Shown piece by piece: positions 35,125 through 46,024 of a DNA stretch of 64,000 nucleotides. The notes below the pieces were generated by a model, which searched no databases, was not told where the DNA came from, and saw only the letters and a program-made list of their open reading frames with translations. A program made the position numbers and the translations under genes. Every line of letters starts with the position of its first letter. Positions within the stretch are counted from its first letter, which is position 1. The DNA comes from Caprella mutica (lineage: Eukaryota; Arthropoda; Malacostraca; Amphipoda; Caprellidae): positions 172,588 to 236,587 of the forward strand of contig CANNZV010001869.1 of the NCBI GenBank assembly GCA_947561585.1. The letters run 5' to 3'.

Positions 35125-35605
35125 TTTAACGTCTGCTTCAGAACCAAAGGCTATATCGCTGACGTCAAAAGGAAATTAAATACAAAGGACTGGAAGAAGC
35201 AGTCAGAGAGAAAAGTGGCTCCATGAACAAAGTCACTTACCACCGTCGGTGACAATGCTCATGGATGCAGAAAAGCTACTTCGTGAATGCAGTCACTTAC
35301 CAAGGAATGTGACGAAACGGAACACAAGCACCGGTGGCTGCACTCACGGATGGAAGAGGAAAATGAAGAGGTGATAGTAAATGAAGCCTACGAGCCTATC
35401 TAACACAAAAACTAAGACCTCGTAATTGAAGAGCATAACCCTAGCGCTATCCTCTAAAACTGCAAGTAGGGTTAAAAAAGTGATAAACATAGTAAAATTG
35501 AAAAAAGACAATCCATCATCCAAATTACAACAGTTCGGGGCCCAAGGGACGCCACCCCACTTCTCTTCCATTCACCATAGACAGTTTCAGGATAGAGCCC
35601 CTGGG
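35125..35605 (+). repeat. R480 repeat, full reference copy
   Basis: The best-preserved copy runs from GTTTAACGTCTGCTTCAGAACC to GACAGTTTCAGGATAGAGCCC. It has no TIR and no long frame of its own. The short frames on both strands also occur in the duplicate and are by-products. A SINE-like or other short interspersed origin is possible, but I see no clear pol III boxes. Confidence 0.8.
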
Positions 35606-35870
35606 TGCTAATATTTATATAACTCACTCATATAATTGTACGTAGGTACAAAATAATAAGGTAATTAAAATGAAACAAAGATATTAGTAACTAAACCAAG
35701 TGAAAATATAGGGTAAAATTAAAATTAAAACAACCTTGTTTTAATTTTATAGAGCTTTTCTAATCAAAGAAAATGTGTAGGAAAGTAGTAACAAAATCAA
35801 AATACTGTAAATCTTAAAAACAATACATTAAGTGTTTATTGTAAATTGTAATACCTTGAATATAATAAAT

Positions 35871-36075
35871 GTACGTCAGTAAGTCATAACATCAAACTAG
35901 TGAGTCATAACATCAAACTAGTGAGTCATAACATCAAACTAGTGAGTCATAACATCAAACTAGTGAGTCATAACATCAAACTAGTGAGTCATAACATCAA
36001 ACTAGTGAGTCATAACATCAAACTAGTGAGTCATAACATCAAACTAGTGAGTCATAACATCAAACTAGTGAGTCA
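35871..36075. repeat. 21-bp minisatellite with TGAGTCA
   Basis: About nine near-identical copies of GTGAGTCATAACATCAAACTA. The plus frame reads SHNIKLV repeats, which I do not consider a protein. Each unit has one AP-1-type TGAGTCA heptamer. It is duplicated at 62,981-63,185. Confidence 0.97.
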
Positions 36076-36584
36076 GTTTCAAATTCCTTAAAATACAAAT
36101 AAAAAATATTTTCTTTTATAAGATATTTATTAATAGACTTTTCCATTGAAAAAGTTTAATTAATTTCATATTGAAGTTTGTAGACATAAGAAGATGAAAT
36201 GAATATTTGGTTTGAAATTTTAATAACAAATACTACAACATAATATTAAATATAATTATCCATTAGTTCTTGGTATGAATAAATAATTAAAAATATGTTC
36301 TTTTATGATAACCTAAGATAATTATAAACCCAATAGATGGCGTTATATTTCCATTACATATTGCAAAATATCTTTTAATATTCATGGATCAGAAAAAGTT
36401 AATCGAATAATATATATAAACCGTACTAACTAGTGATCAATTTTTAAACTTATTATTTTTAAAATCTCACATAGATATACAAATGTTCTATGTTTAATGT
36501 TTATGGGAATATAGCGTCAAAGATTTCTGCCGAACCTTTTATTATTTAGGACTAGATGGCACTTTTTCTTATTTATTTTTGAAA
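36076..36584. other. Spacer between two TGAGTCA arrays
   Basis: No gene was seen. 36,525-36,562 contains GGACTAGATGGCACTTTTTC, related to the CTAGATGGCATTTTTC phrase of the repeats near 1,590 and 53,570. Confidence 0.5.
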
Positions 36585-37851
36585 GTATACTGTGAGTCAT
36601 AATGTATAGTCTGTGAGTCACGTATACTGTGAGTCATAATGTATAGTCTGTGAGTCATGTATACTGTGAGTCATAATGTATAGTCTTTGAGTCACGTATA
36701 CTGTGAGTCATAATGTATAGTCTGTGAGTCACGTGTACTGTGAGTCATAATGTATAGTCTGTGAGTCATGTATACTGTGAGTCATAATGTATAGTCTGTG
36801 AGTCACGTGTACTGTGAGTCATAATGTATAGTCTGTGAGTCATGTATACTGTGAGTCATAATGTATAGTCTGTGAGTCACGTGTACTGTGAGTCATAATG
36901 TATAGTCTGTGAGTCATGTATACTGTGAGTCATAATGTATAGTCTGTGAGTCACGTATACTGTGAGTCATAATGTATAGTCTGTGAGTCACGTATACTGT
37001 GAGTCATAATGTATAGTCTGTGAGTCATGTATACTGTGAGTCATAATGTATAGTCTGTGAGTCATAATGTATAGTCTGTGAGTCATAATGTATACTCTGT
37101 GAGTCATGTCTACTGTGAGTCATAATGTATACTCTGTGAGTCATGTCTACTGTGAGTCATAATGTATTCTCTGTGAGTCATGTATACTGTGAGTCATAAT
37201 GTATACTCTGTGAGTCATGTCTACTGTGAGTCATAATGTATACTCTGTGAGTCATGTATACTGTGAGTCATAATGTATACTCTGTGAGTCATGTATACTG
37301 TGAGTCATAATGTATAGTATGTGAGTCACGTGTACTGTGAGTCATAATGTATACTCTGTGAGTCATGTATACTGTGAGTCATAATGTATAGTCTGTGAGT
37401 CACGTCTACTGTGAGTCATAATGTATACTCTGTGAGTCATGTATACTGTGAGTCATAATGTATAGTCTGTGAGTCACGTGTACTGTGAGTCATAATGTAT
37501 AGTCTGTGAGTCATGTATACTGTGAGTCATAATGTATAGTCTGTGAGTCACGTATACTGTGAGTCATAATGTATAGTCTGTGAGTCACGTATACTGTGAG
37601 TCATAATGTATAGTCTGTGAGTCATGTATACTGTGAGTCATAATGTATAGTCTGTGAGTCATAATGTATAGTCTGTGAGTCATAATGTATAGTCTGTGAG
37701 TCATAATGTATACTCTGTGAGTCATGTCTACTGTGAGTCATAATGTATACTCTGTGAGTCATGTCTACTGTGAGTCATAATGTATTCTCTGTGAGTCATG
37801 TATACTGTGAGTCATAATGTATACTCTGTGAGTCACGTATACTGTGAGTCA
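36585..37851. repeat. 37-bp minisatellite, dense in TGAGTCA (AP-1) motifs
   Basis: About 34 copies of a unit with two GTGAGTCA heptamers each, separated by TAATGTATAGTC and CGTATACT-like spacers. Some units contain GTGAGTCACGTG, an AP-1-type site fused to an E-box. A stretch with TGTATTCTCT recurs 618 bp apart (37,165 and 37,783), revealing a higher-order duplication. It is partly duplicated at 63,694-64,000. Confidence 0.97.
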
Positions 37852-38744
37852 ATTCATTTCTCATATTTCTGTTGACTCAGCAAATTTTCATTTTTTCTCA
37901 TGAAATTCCTTCACAGTCAATTATCTCCACATTTGTATTTTGTTCTGGAGTTATTTAATGTGAAAGAAATTATAAAGAATATATGTTACGGTCTATGTAA
38001 TGATATATTTAATTTAGCCCCTAATTTTAATTGGATAATTTAATTTAATTGGATAAATATCTAATATTTGACATAATAAATAAATAATTATTTATTTAAT
38101 TATCAACAATTTATTTCTTTAATAGGATAAATTTGATTTAAAAGATAATTTAATGTATCTATGATACATGCAGGTATCATAGATACCAATTAAATATTTT
38201 CTAATTATTACAACGTGACCGATAATGTGCAACAGTACAACAACTTGGAACTTACCCTACTAAGATTTTTTAAATTACTGACAAACTTTATTTAGCAATA
38301 AAAATAAAAAATATTTAAAAAAAATGATATATAAAAAAAAAAATTATATAGAAAAAATTATATATTTTAAAAATTATATATTTTAAAAATTATATAATTT
38401 TTATGATAAAAGATTCATCGTTTAATCTTAAAATGAAATATTATGGCAGAGTAAAGTTTCAATTAGCAAATGCGAAATACAGACCGGATAAAAAAATAAA
38501 AATATTATTAATAAAATCTAACAGAATCTTAAAATATATTATTAGTATTAAAAAACATAATATAATTTTTTTTTATTTCTCCACGATAAATTTCGATGTT
38601 GTGGTGCGTTTTTTAAATTTTCATTCGGTATTTAAATTTCATCTATTTTTACTTCATTTACTATTACATTATATTTATAAAATTTCATAAAAATTTACTA
38701 TATAACATAATAAACCAAGAAAGTATTATACATTTATTAAATCG
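37852..38744. other. AT-rich spacer with palindromic MITE remnant
   Basis: 38,150-38,260 has GGTATCATAGATACC-type palindromes followed by AACTTGGAACTTACCCTA, an end shared with the MITEs at 17.7, 41.5 and 42.6 kb. The rest is nearly pure A/T, and its open frame at 38,403-38,690 is an effect of composition. Confidence 0.5.
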
Positions 38745-38925
38745 TAGGAAATTGTCACTGAATTCGTAATAAATTGACACTGAATTCGTAATAAATTGAC
38801 ACTGAATTTGTATTAAATTGATACTGAATTCATAATAAATTTACACTGAATTTTCAATAAATTGACACTGAATTCGTAATAAATTGACATTAAATTTGTA
38901 ATAAATAGACACTAAAATATCTATC
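38745..38925. repeat. 22-bp minisatellite
   Basis: About eight diverged copies of AATTGACACTGAATTCGTAA(TA). Confidence 0.92.
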
Positions 38926-39694
38926 ATCACAAATCTCATAATATTGATTGTATCTTTTGTTAATATATTCTTTTTTAACAGTCACTCTGTGAGACGTAAC
39001 ACGGAGCTCTACCGTCACACAACCACTCGCTATGAGAGTCAGGCTACAACTTAGAGAGTTATGATAAACTACACTAGAGAGAGGAAGTGTTGCAGCGATT
39101 GCAGGACGCCAAACCTTATTTTGTTTCAGTTATATCATTACTCCATGGAACTGACGCTAGATTGCTAGTCACGTGACCCAAAATAAGGAATAAACCGTCC
39201 TGCAAGATGCGGTATAATTTTGGCCACTAGCTCGCCATTTGGTCACAACTGATAAAATCAAGGAAGTTCTAAACTTCTAAAATGCAGTGAAAGTAACGGG
39301 GTATGTCGTTAAGCTTTTTATTTATTAGTACCTATGCAAATGAGAAAATGGTTATGTATAAGAAATGCAATAGAAGAACTTTTAACGAGGATGTTAAAGT
39401 AAAAATGTCGTACTTTATGTTACAATATTATTATACTTAATTCACAACTCGAAAAATGTTTGGTATGCAACGTATCCAATAATTTAGAGGTATTTAATAT
39501 TATAAAAGTATCCAGTTACGGTCGTGTTTCATGTATTTTACTATAGAATCTTTTGGTAATATGAAAAACATTTGATTTAATATTCAATATTACAATTGTT
39601 ATAAATAATATACTTATATGTATATTATATTTCTATAATTTATGTGAGTAATTTAAATTTATAAATAAAATTATCCAATTTTTGAAATTTTAAC
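38926..39694. other. Spacer with an imperfect inverted repeat, no gene seen
   Basis: 39,095-39,220 is less AT-rich and has outward-facing complementary phrases, GCAGGACG..CCTTATTTTG and CAAAATAAGG..CGTCCTGC, suggesting a small TIR element of about 120 bp. Confidence 0.45.
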
Positions 39695-39870
39695 TGAATG
39701 AAAAAAAAATGATCGAAAATAATTTATTTCAATTAATTAATTAAATCTAATTTGAAAAAAAATGATCGAAAATAATTTAATTCAAAGAATTAATTTAGGA
39801 AAAAAAGATCGAAAATAATTTATTTCAATTAATTAATTTAATTTAATTTTAAAAAAATTCATCGAAAATA
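39695..39870. repeat. Degenerate ~57-bp tandem repeat
   Basis: Three to four units contain AAAAATGATCGAAAATAATTT and AATTAATTAATT. Confidence 0.75.
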
Positions 39871-40224
39871 ATTTAATCGGCTGTACTGCATTATTAAAAA
39901 GTTTTCTTCCGCTTTTATTAATTTCCATTGAAAAAACATATTTCTGAGTACCTACAATTATGATAATATTTATTTTGTTAAATAATCATTAATTTGTTAA
40001 CATTTCCAAACCTATTGAGACTGATATAATTTCATGATTTTTTTATATCAATTTTCCAACAGATTAAAATTAAGTTCAATCGACACGAAAATCAGGAATT
40101 TGTATTCCAAATCTTTCGGAATGTAAATTCGAATACCCTCAAAATTGAAAATGAAAAAATGGTCTGAATTTTGAGGCGATAGACAAATTTTTAAAAATGT
40201 GAGAAATGAACGATTATGTTTTTT

Positions 40225-41112
40225 TTCCGGAGCGTTGAAAAGAAGATTATAGAAGATTGAGAGAGAGAGTTATGGTGAGGCCATAGAAGATTGAGAGAGA
40301 AAGTCATGGTGGGGCCATAGAAGATTGAGAGAGAGAGTTATGGTGGGCCATAGAAGAGTGAGAGAGAAAGTCATGGTGGGGCCATAGAAGATTGAGAGAG
40401 AAAGTCATGGTTGGGCCATAGAAGATTGAGAGAGAACGTCATGGTGGGGCCATAGAAGATTGAGAGAGAAAGTCATGGTGGGGCCATAGAAGATTGAGAG
40501 AGAAAGTCATGGTTGGGCCATAGAAGATTGAGAGAGAACGTCATGGTGGGGCCATAGAAGATTGAGAGAGAAAGTCATGGTGGGGCCATAGAAGATTGAG
40601 AGAGAAAGTCATGGTGGGGCCATAGAAGATTGAGAGAGAAAGTTATGGTGGGGCCATAGAAGATTGAGAGAGAAGTTATGGGTGGGCCATAGAAGATTGA
40701 GAGCGAAAGTTATGGTGGGGCCATAGAAGATTGAGAGAGAATGTTATGGTGGGGCCATAGAAGATTGAGAGAAAAAGTTATGGTGGGGCCATAGAAGATT
40801 GAGAGAGAAAGTTATGGTGGGGCCATAGAAGATTGAGAGAAAAAGTTATGGTGGTGCCATAGAAGATTGAGAGAAAGTTAAGGTGGGGCCATAGAAGATT
40901 GAGAGAGAAAGTTATGGTGGGTCCATAGAAGATTGAGAGAGAAAGTTATGGTGGGGTCATAGAAGATAGAGAGAGAAAGTCATGGTGGGGCCATAGAAGA
41001 TTGAGAGAGAAAGTCATGGTGGGGCCATAGAAGATTGAGAGAGAAAGTTATGGTGGGGCCATAGAAGATTGAGAGAGAAAGTTATGGTGGGGCCATAGAA
41101 GATTGAGAGGAT
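40225..41112. repeat. 34-bp minisatellite
   Basis: About 26 copies of a purine-rich unit containing GAAGATTGAGAGAGAAAGT and CATGGTGGGGCCATA. Blocks of identical variant order (CATGGTTGGG, then AACGTCATGG) repeat, showing expansion by multi-unit duplication. Confidence 0.97.
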
Positions 41113-41467
41113 CTAAACTTCCACAGACCCCACTATGTTTTCATCAGACAATATTTAATCAGTCGTATTTGCTTCCAGTTTCAAAGTTGTTTTTACCATC
41201 CAGGTAAAATATTCGGAAATAACAAAACTATAACATTTATTTATTTAATAAATTGAAGTATATACATAATATATAAGGCAAATGTTTAAATTACCATATA
41301 CTAATTAGATACCCTATCATATTACCATCTATTTTCAATACAAATACCCACCAAGATATGAGCATTAATTAATTTCACTGCTCATCTTTGGATGCAATAT
41401 GATGGTACTATTCGAATGAAAGGTTCCAAATGTTGATAATTGATTAAATCCTATTTCTTATACCCAT
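41113..41467. other. Spacer, nothing recognised
   Basis: AT-rich with no coding or repeat signal. Confidence 0.45.
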
Positions 41468-41722
41468 AAGTTTCGAGTTAACGATCAGTTCCACATTTTC
41501 GACCATATATGAACTGAAATATAATATAACATAGTAAATCGTTATTTTAATTGGTATCCATGATACTTGCTTAATTTTTAATTATTTTATACCAATAAAG
41601 ATGAAAATTAAGTAGGTATCATAGATACCATTTAAATAACGTGGTAAAATTTTAAATTATATGTTTTACTATGATCGAAAATGTATTATTGATCGATAAC
41701 TTGGAAATCTCCCTAACTGATA
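41468..41722. mobile_element. Palindromic TA-type MITE
   Basis: The ends match imperfectly as inverted repeats (TTCCACATTTTCGACCAT left; ATGATCGAAAATGT and AACTTGGAAA right). The centre is a second inverted pair, TTGGTATCCATGATAC and GTATCATAGATACC. The family also occurs at 17.7, 38.2 and 42.6/43.8 kb. Confidence 0.65.
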
Positions 41723-42333
41723 TCACATACAAAACAGTTTTACAAACACGAAAATATTTTAATAAACGAAAACATTGAGTCTGAAAATCTAAATTAAAAC
41801 ATGTGAAAATAAATGGATTCATCATACAAAGTTGAATTATTAATGGATTTGAAGCCAATGGATTGATTTCTGAATATTGTGTTTACATAAATTAATATTC
41901 ATTGAACTTTTAATCCTATTCATTTTTTATATATTAATCCAAATGAACTCTTGATAAATTGTAATTGAAAACAGGCCTTGAAACCGCATCATTTCATATA
42001 AACTATACGCTATGAAGACTTTCAAACGACAGTAAAACTCCTGAGTTGTGAAGTTCTGATTAATGAAGGACCTGAGTTATGAAATGAACCTGTGTTATTA
42101 AATAATTTTCTATGCATCATTCATAGAAAATGATATATGCCAAAAAATATGTCTTAGTTATCCCTAAAAGAACACAGTTTTCTCCAAGATTTTGATCATA
42201 GAAAACATTTTGTGTACTTTATAGTTAAGAAGGATCCTATACCTCATAACTCAAGAGTTTCACTGTATTTTCTACCATTTTTGGACAGGTTTGCCAGATC
42301 ATTATACGTTTCCTTATATTTTTATATATATAA

Positions 42334-42336
<3 letters not shown>
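41723..42336. other. Spacer, nothing recognised
   Basis: AT-rich DNA. Short frames on both strands lack any supporting feature. Confidence 0.45.

Positions 42337-42366
<30 letters not shown>
42337..42366. repeat. (TA)n microsatellite
   Basis: About 15 uninterrupted TA dinucleotides. Confidence 0.95.
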
Positions 42367-42708
42367 CTTCAATATTAATCTACATCGTTTTTTGTCTATT
42401 TTAAATCCTTAACAGTTCTCTTTTTGTTAATTTTTGAAATGAGTTTCCATTTCAGACATAAAAATTACTGATTTATATTCGATAAAATTGATTTGCCACC
42501 TAAATGAATAAATATCTAAAAAGTTTGAATTTAATTCATTAAAGCGTGGATTTTCTGTTCCTTAAATTAAACAAATTCATACATTTCATTTTTAAATCAA
42601 GCTAGGGTAAATTCCAAGTTATTGGACGGTTCTACATGTGTGATCATTAGGGTTGTGACAATACTCTCTTTGAAATATGCTTTATATTCCTTAAAAATAT
42701 GCATTATA

Positions 42709-42906
42709 TTCTTATTATGCTTTTTATTCTCAATTATGCTTTTTATGCTCAATTATGCTTTTTATGCTCAATTATACTTTTTATGCTCAATTATACTTTT
42801 TATGCTCAATTATGATTTTTATGCTCAATTATGATTTTTATGCTCAATTATGCTTGTTATGCTCAATTATGCTTGTTATGCTCAATTATGCTTGTTATGC
42901 TCAATT
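42709..42906. repeat. 19-bp minisatellite inside hAT element 2
   Basis: About 11 copies of GCTCAATTATGCTTTTTAT. The TATGC core equals the hAT subterminal motif, which suggests the array grew from transposase-binding repeats. Confidence 0.93.
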
Positions 42907-43452
42907 CATTACAAGTGCTGCAATTCTAGATATTTAAATATGATAAGGGATATTAGCAAGTTCCTTAAATCACATTTGGATGCTAATCTCTTGTTTCGGT
43001 GCAATGGAAATCTTTGAAGAGTTTAAATAAGTTTTATTAACTTGAATCATAATTATGGCACATGGATTCAATGTGTATATCGTCTGACCAAGTTCAGTCA
43101 CAGTAATATCGGGTTTATAAAACAGGTAAATTTTAAATTTAAATTAAGAAACGTTGAAAATTTGTTAGGATAAAATAAAAATGCATTTTCTAATATTGAT
43201 TAATGAAACTTCTCAATATCGAACCCTGAATAGGTTTTTCAGGTATTAAAACTAATTCGGCTTGTATGTTACGATAATTTTGGCATGTATTATTCGGCAA
43301 CGGTCTTACAAAATACCTATATACTTACTTTCCATTGTTGTTTTTTTGTAAATATATATTCTTTAGGTATATAGTATATATCTGAACTGAGAAATATATA
43401 GATTTCATGATTTTTTTATATATTGTTGAAAGGAATATGTTTTATTACTTTT

Positions 43453-43625
43453 TAATATAAAGAATAAATTTTTAATAAAAAGAATAAATTTTTAATAAAA
43501 AGAATAAATTTTTAATAAAAAGAATAAATTTTTAATAAAAAGAATAAATTTTTAATAAAAAGAATAAATTTTTAATAAATAGAATAAATTTTTAATAAAA
43601 AGAATAAATTCTTAATAAAAATAAT
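43453..43625. repeat. 20-bp minisatellite inside hAT element 2
   Basis: About nine copies of AAAAAGAATAAATTTTTAAT. The related element at 52.4 kb has only one or two diverged copies in the same place. Confidence 0.93.
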
Positions 43626-43833
43626 ATATGCTTTATTTAAAATGTGCTCGAGATTATATTTTTATGCTAAAAGAATATTGTCTCAACCCTAGTGATCATA
43701 TTAGAAAATAAACATTAAACTTATTTTATTCATAAGTATACGTATCAAAATATAAGAATTTTTTTTTCTGTCTTTCATATAAGATCGAAATTGTGGAACC
43801 ATCCCATAACTGAGAATATACCCTAAATTACAA

Positions 43834-44617
43834 ACAGCCATTTTCAAGCTATATTTAAATAAATATCTGAAGTACGTTTGTACGAGTAAGAGCTAAAAAT
43901 ATAATTCTATATCCATAATAATTAATTTACCTTTAAAAAATAGAATAAATCTATATAAACAAATCTAAATAAAACTATTTCACTCAAATACATTAGCAAT
44001 TGTCGCAGAGTTCAGACACCCAAAGTACACTTATAGTTGATGCTAGCATAGGTCGTGAACTAATTTTACTTTAAGAAATATCTTATTGACCTATCATGAC
44101 CTGTAACATTTACTTCCTGAGAACTGTGAGACTGAGTAGGTTTCCGAGTAGAGCGTTATACTCTATACTTCAAAGTATTTTTCTTTCACACCCTTTGCCT
44201 TTCTCAGGCACCCCCTGAGCATTGAATTGCATTGAAATAGATTGAAAAGATACAATACAATTTATTTGGTTACTATGATGCAAGAACTTGAAAGGAAAAA
44301 ACGAAAAAGAATGTTGTATTCACATATCTTACGAACCTTTTTTTCTATGAAATCAATTAAATAAATTAGAATCCCAGGCACCCCATATAAAATTCCAGTC
44401 CCCAAATGGACAAAACTGCTGCTCTGTAAAATAAATATCAAGCACGCAATCTATTTATTTCCAATCTATAGCAGAATAAAGCTTCCTTCTGTTCAGAGAC
44501 ATCAGATCTTTATTTACCTTATCATTGTACACTCCTATTGTTCTTGTTCAGAGTTCTATTTAAACCCGTAAACTGCATGTGGTGAGATATACTTTTACTG
44601 TTGTTATTGTAACGTGT
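43834..44617. other. Spacer, nothing recognised
   Basis: Moderately AT-rich. No gene, TIR or tandem repeat was identified. Confidence 0.45.
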
Positions 44618-44850
44618 GAAGGGCGTTACTAATTGTATTGTCACGTGTGAAGGGCGTTACTTATTGTATAGTCACGTGTGAAGGGCGTTACTTATTGTAT
44701 AGTCACGTGTGAAGGGCGTTACTTATTGTATAGTCACGTGTGAAGGGAGTTACTTATTGTATAGTCACGTGTGAAGGGAGTTACTTATTGTATAGTCACG
44801 TGTGAAGGGAGTTACTTATTGTATAGTCACGTGTGAAGGGAGTTACTTAT
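44618..44850. repeat. 31-bp minisatellite with CACGTG
   Basis: Eight copies of a unit containing TAGTCACGTGTGAAGGGCG and TTACTTATTGTA. The first four carry GGGCGTT and the last four GGGAGTT. Each unit has an E-box hexamer CACGTG. The array ends a few bases from the truncated 3' end of the zinc-finger pseudogene. Confidence 0.97.
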
Positions 44851-44857
44851 TAATGAT

Positions 44858-45320
44858 TTAATGAGTAAATGATTTACTACATTCTGTACAATTATTAGAA
44901 CTTACACCTGTGTGGACTCCTAGATGTGAAATCAATGGGCCTCTTTGAGAAAATGACTTGCCACACTCTTCACTAAGGAATGACTTTTCCCCAGTGTGAA
45001 CCATTCTATGATCTTTGGAGCTAGTCCTATGAAAGAAAGATTTACCACACACTTCACAACGAAAGGGTTTTTCCCCAGTGTGAACCCCTTCGTCACCGTC
45101 GCCAGAAATCTCTGAAGTTAGAGATGAACTAATTCCATCCATACAATCATAGTTGTTGGACAACTCAATTTTTCTCCTCTGAGAATGGATTATCATATTC
45201 AAATCCTCGTTCTTGATGACTGACAATTTTGATATCAACTTCATAATTGAATTTCATATTGGTCAGACTAGTACAAACCTCTAGATTCAAACCATGAGGT
45301 TTGATGACTTCTTCTTCCAT
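44858..45320 (-). pseudogene. Truncated C2H2 zinc-finger paralogue
   Basis: From an ATG at 45,320 the minus strand encodes MEEEVIKPHGLNLEVCTSL, clearly related to the start of the gene at 48,426 (MEEVDIKPNILNLDVPTSL). After about 50 codons the frame ends, and the homology continues in a second frame (MDGISSSLTSEISG). This frame jumps directly from the N-terminal linker to three finger units, so the central array is deleted. One good finger (CEVCGKSF) remains, the next lacks its first Cys, and the last stops at CTECSKSFTH, short of its His pair. The 31-bp minisatellite begins right after the break. Five-prime flanks to about 45.93 kb also match those of the intact paralogue. Confidence 0.85.
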
Positions 45321-45574
45321 CCTATAGATGAAATTGGATGAGCCAGCAACAAATATCTCTCACCAGTAGAGCTGAGAAAAATATCTGGAAAATAATGAGC
45401 AATGGCTCTAACACTAAACTGAGAAACAAATATATGATCTTAAAGCGTGAAAGGATTTTTAAGAAAATATTGAATGACAGAGACTAAGTTCCTTTTAATC
45501 ACATGGAACTTGGCCTAACCTCAATTAGTAGGGGTGATTAACTACTTGCTCATCTGTTAACCAAGTAGCATTTA

Positions 45575-45665
45575 TTTAACATCTGCTTAGGAACCAGAGG
45601 TGATATCGCTGATGTAACTAGGAAGTGAAATACATGGGACTGAAAAAAATAGTCGGAAAAGAAAG
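45575..45665 (+). repeat. R480 repeat, 5' fragment
   Basis: Has ATCTGCTTAGGAACCAGAGG and GGGACTG. It aligns with the fragment at 48,690 upstream of the paralogous zinc-finger gene, so the insertion predates the gene duplication. Confidence 0.7.
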
Positions 45666-46024
45666 AGACCGTAAATAAGTTTGTTTGAAGTATTTATTTG
45701 CGAAGAAGATACTTCAAAATGGATAAATTTAGTTTAAATTATTTTCATAAATTGGTTGATGATTCAGGTAATAAGAAAAGAAATAGAATAGAGGATATTT
45801 TCTTATATGTATATAAAATATATAAGCAGTGTATCTAACTAGATTTGAGTAGGTACATATAATGTAATAGAAATATTTGTTAAATTAATTCATTTGTATA
45901 ATATAAAACGTACGTTCAGTTCAACATAAAACAATCAAAAGTTAGATAGAGATTTAGAGAAATTTGAATATATATTTTTGCAGTGACCCGAGGGTCTCTA
46001 GCCCCTAGCAAGTGAGGGATAATT

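Larger units (their letters stand above)
31510..37851 (+). repeat. Segmental duplication B, direct copy at 58,620-64,000
   Basis: At least 5.4 kb recurs in the same orientation at a near-constant offset of about 27,107-27,110 bases, with only scattered substitutions and homopolymer length changes. The second copy runs off the end of the window inside the 37-bp array. Confidence 0.95.
42648..43691 (+). mobile_element. hAT-family non-autonomous element 2
   Basis: The inverted ends TAGGGTTGTGACAATA and TATTGTCTCAACCCTA are flanked by a perfect 8-bp duplication GTGATCAT (42,640-42,647 and 43,692-43,699). The interior carries two minisatellites (42,709-42,906 and 43,453-43,625) and no transposase. 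It is inverted relative to the related element at 52,340-53,152, which lacks the long minisatellites. Confidence 0.93.
42603..43825. mobile_element. TA-type MITE split by a hAT insertion
   Basis: The left end TAGGGTAAATTCCAAGTTAT and the right end, read inward TAGGGTATATTCTCAGTTAT, are matching inverted repeats with TA at each edge. All but about 180 bp of the interval is the inserted hAT element 42,648-43,691. Confidence 0.75.

Noticed and set aside
35344..35611. 75- and 61-codon frames on both strands (also 62,454-62,721)
   Set aside because: They lie inside the R480 repeat, overlap each other and are disrupted in other R480 copies.
35900..36091. SHNIKLV-repeat frame (also 63,010-63,201)
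   Set aside because: Pure translation of a 21-bp minisatellite; no conserved start or flanking coding sequence.
36585..37851. CRISPR array
   Set aside because: Repeats and spacers are both repetitive with a 37-bp period, the genome is eukaryotic and no cas genes occur. The same applies to the other arrays.
38403..38690. 95-codon plus-strand frame
   Set aside because: Lys/Ile/Leu/Phe-rich product typical of nearly pure A/T sequence.
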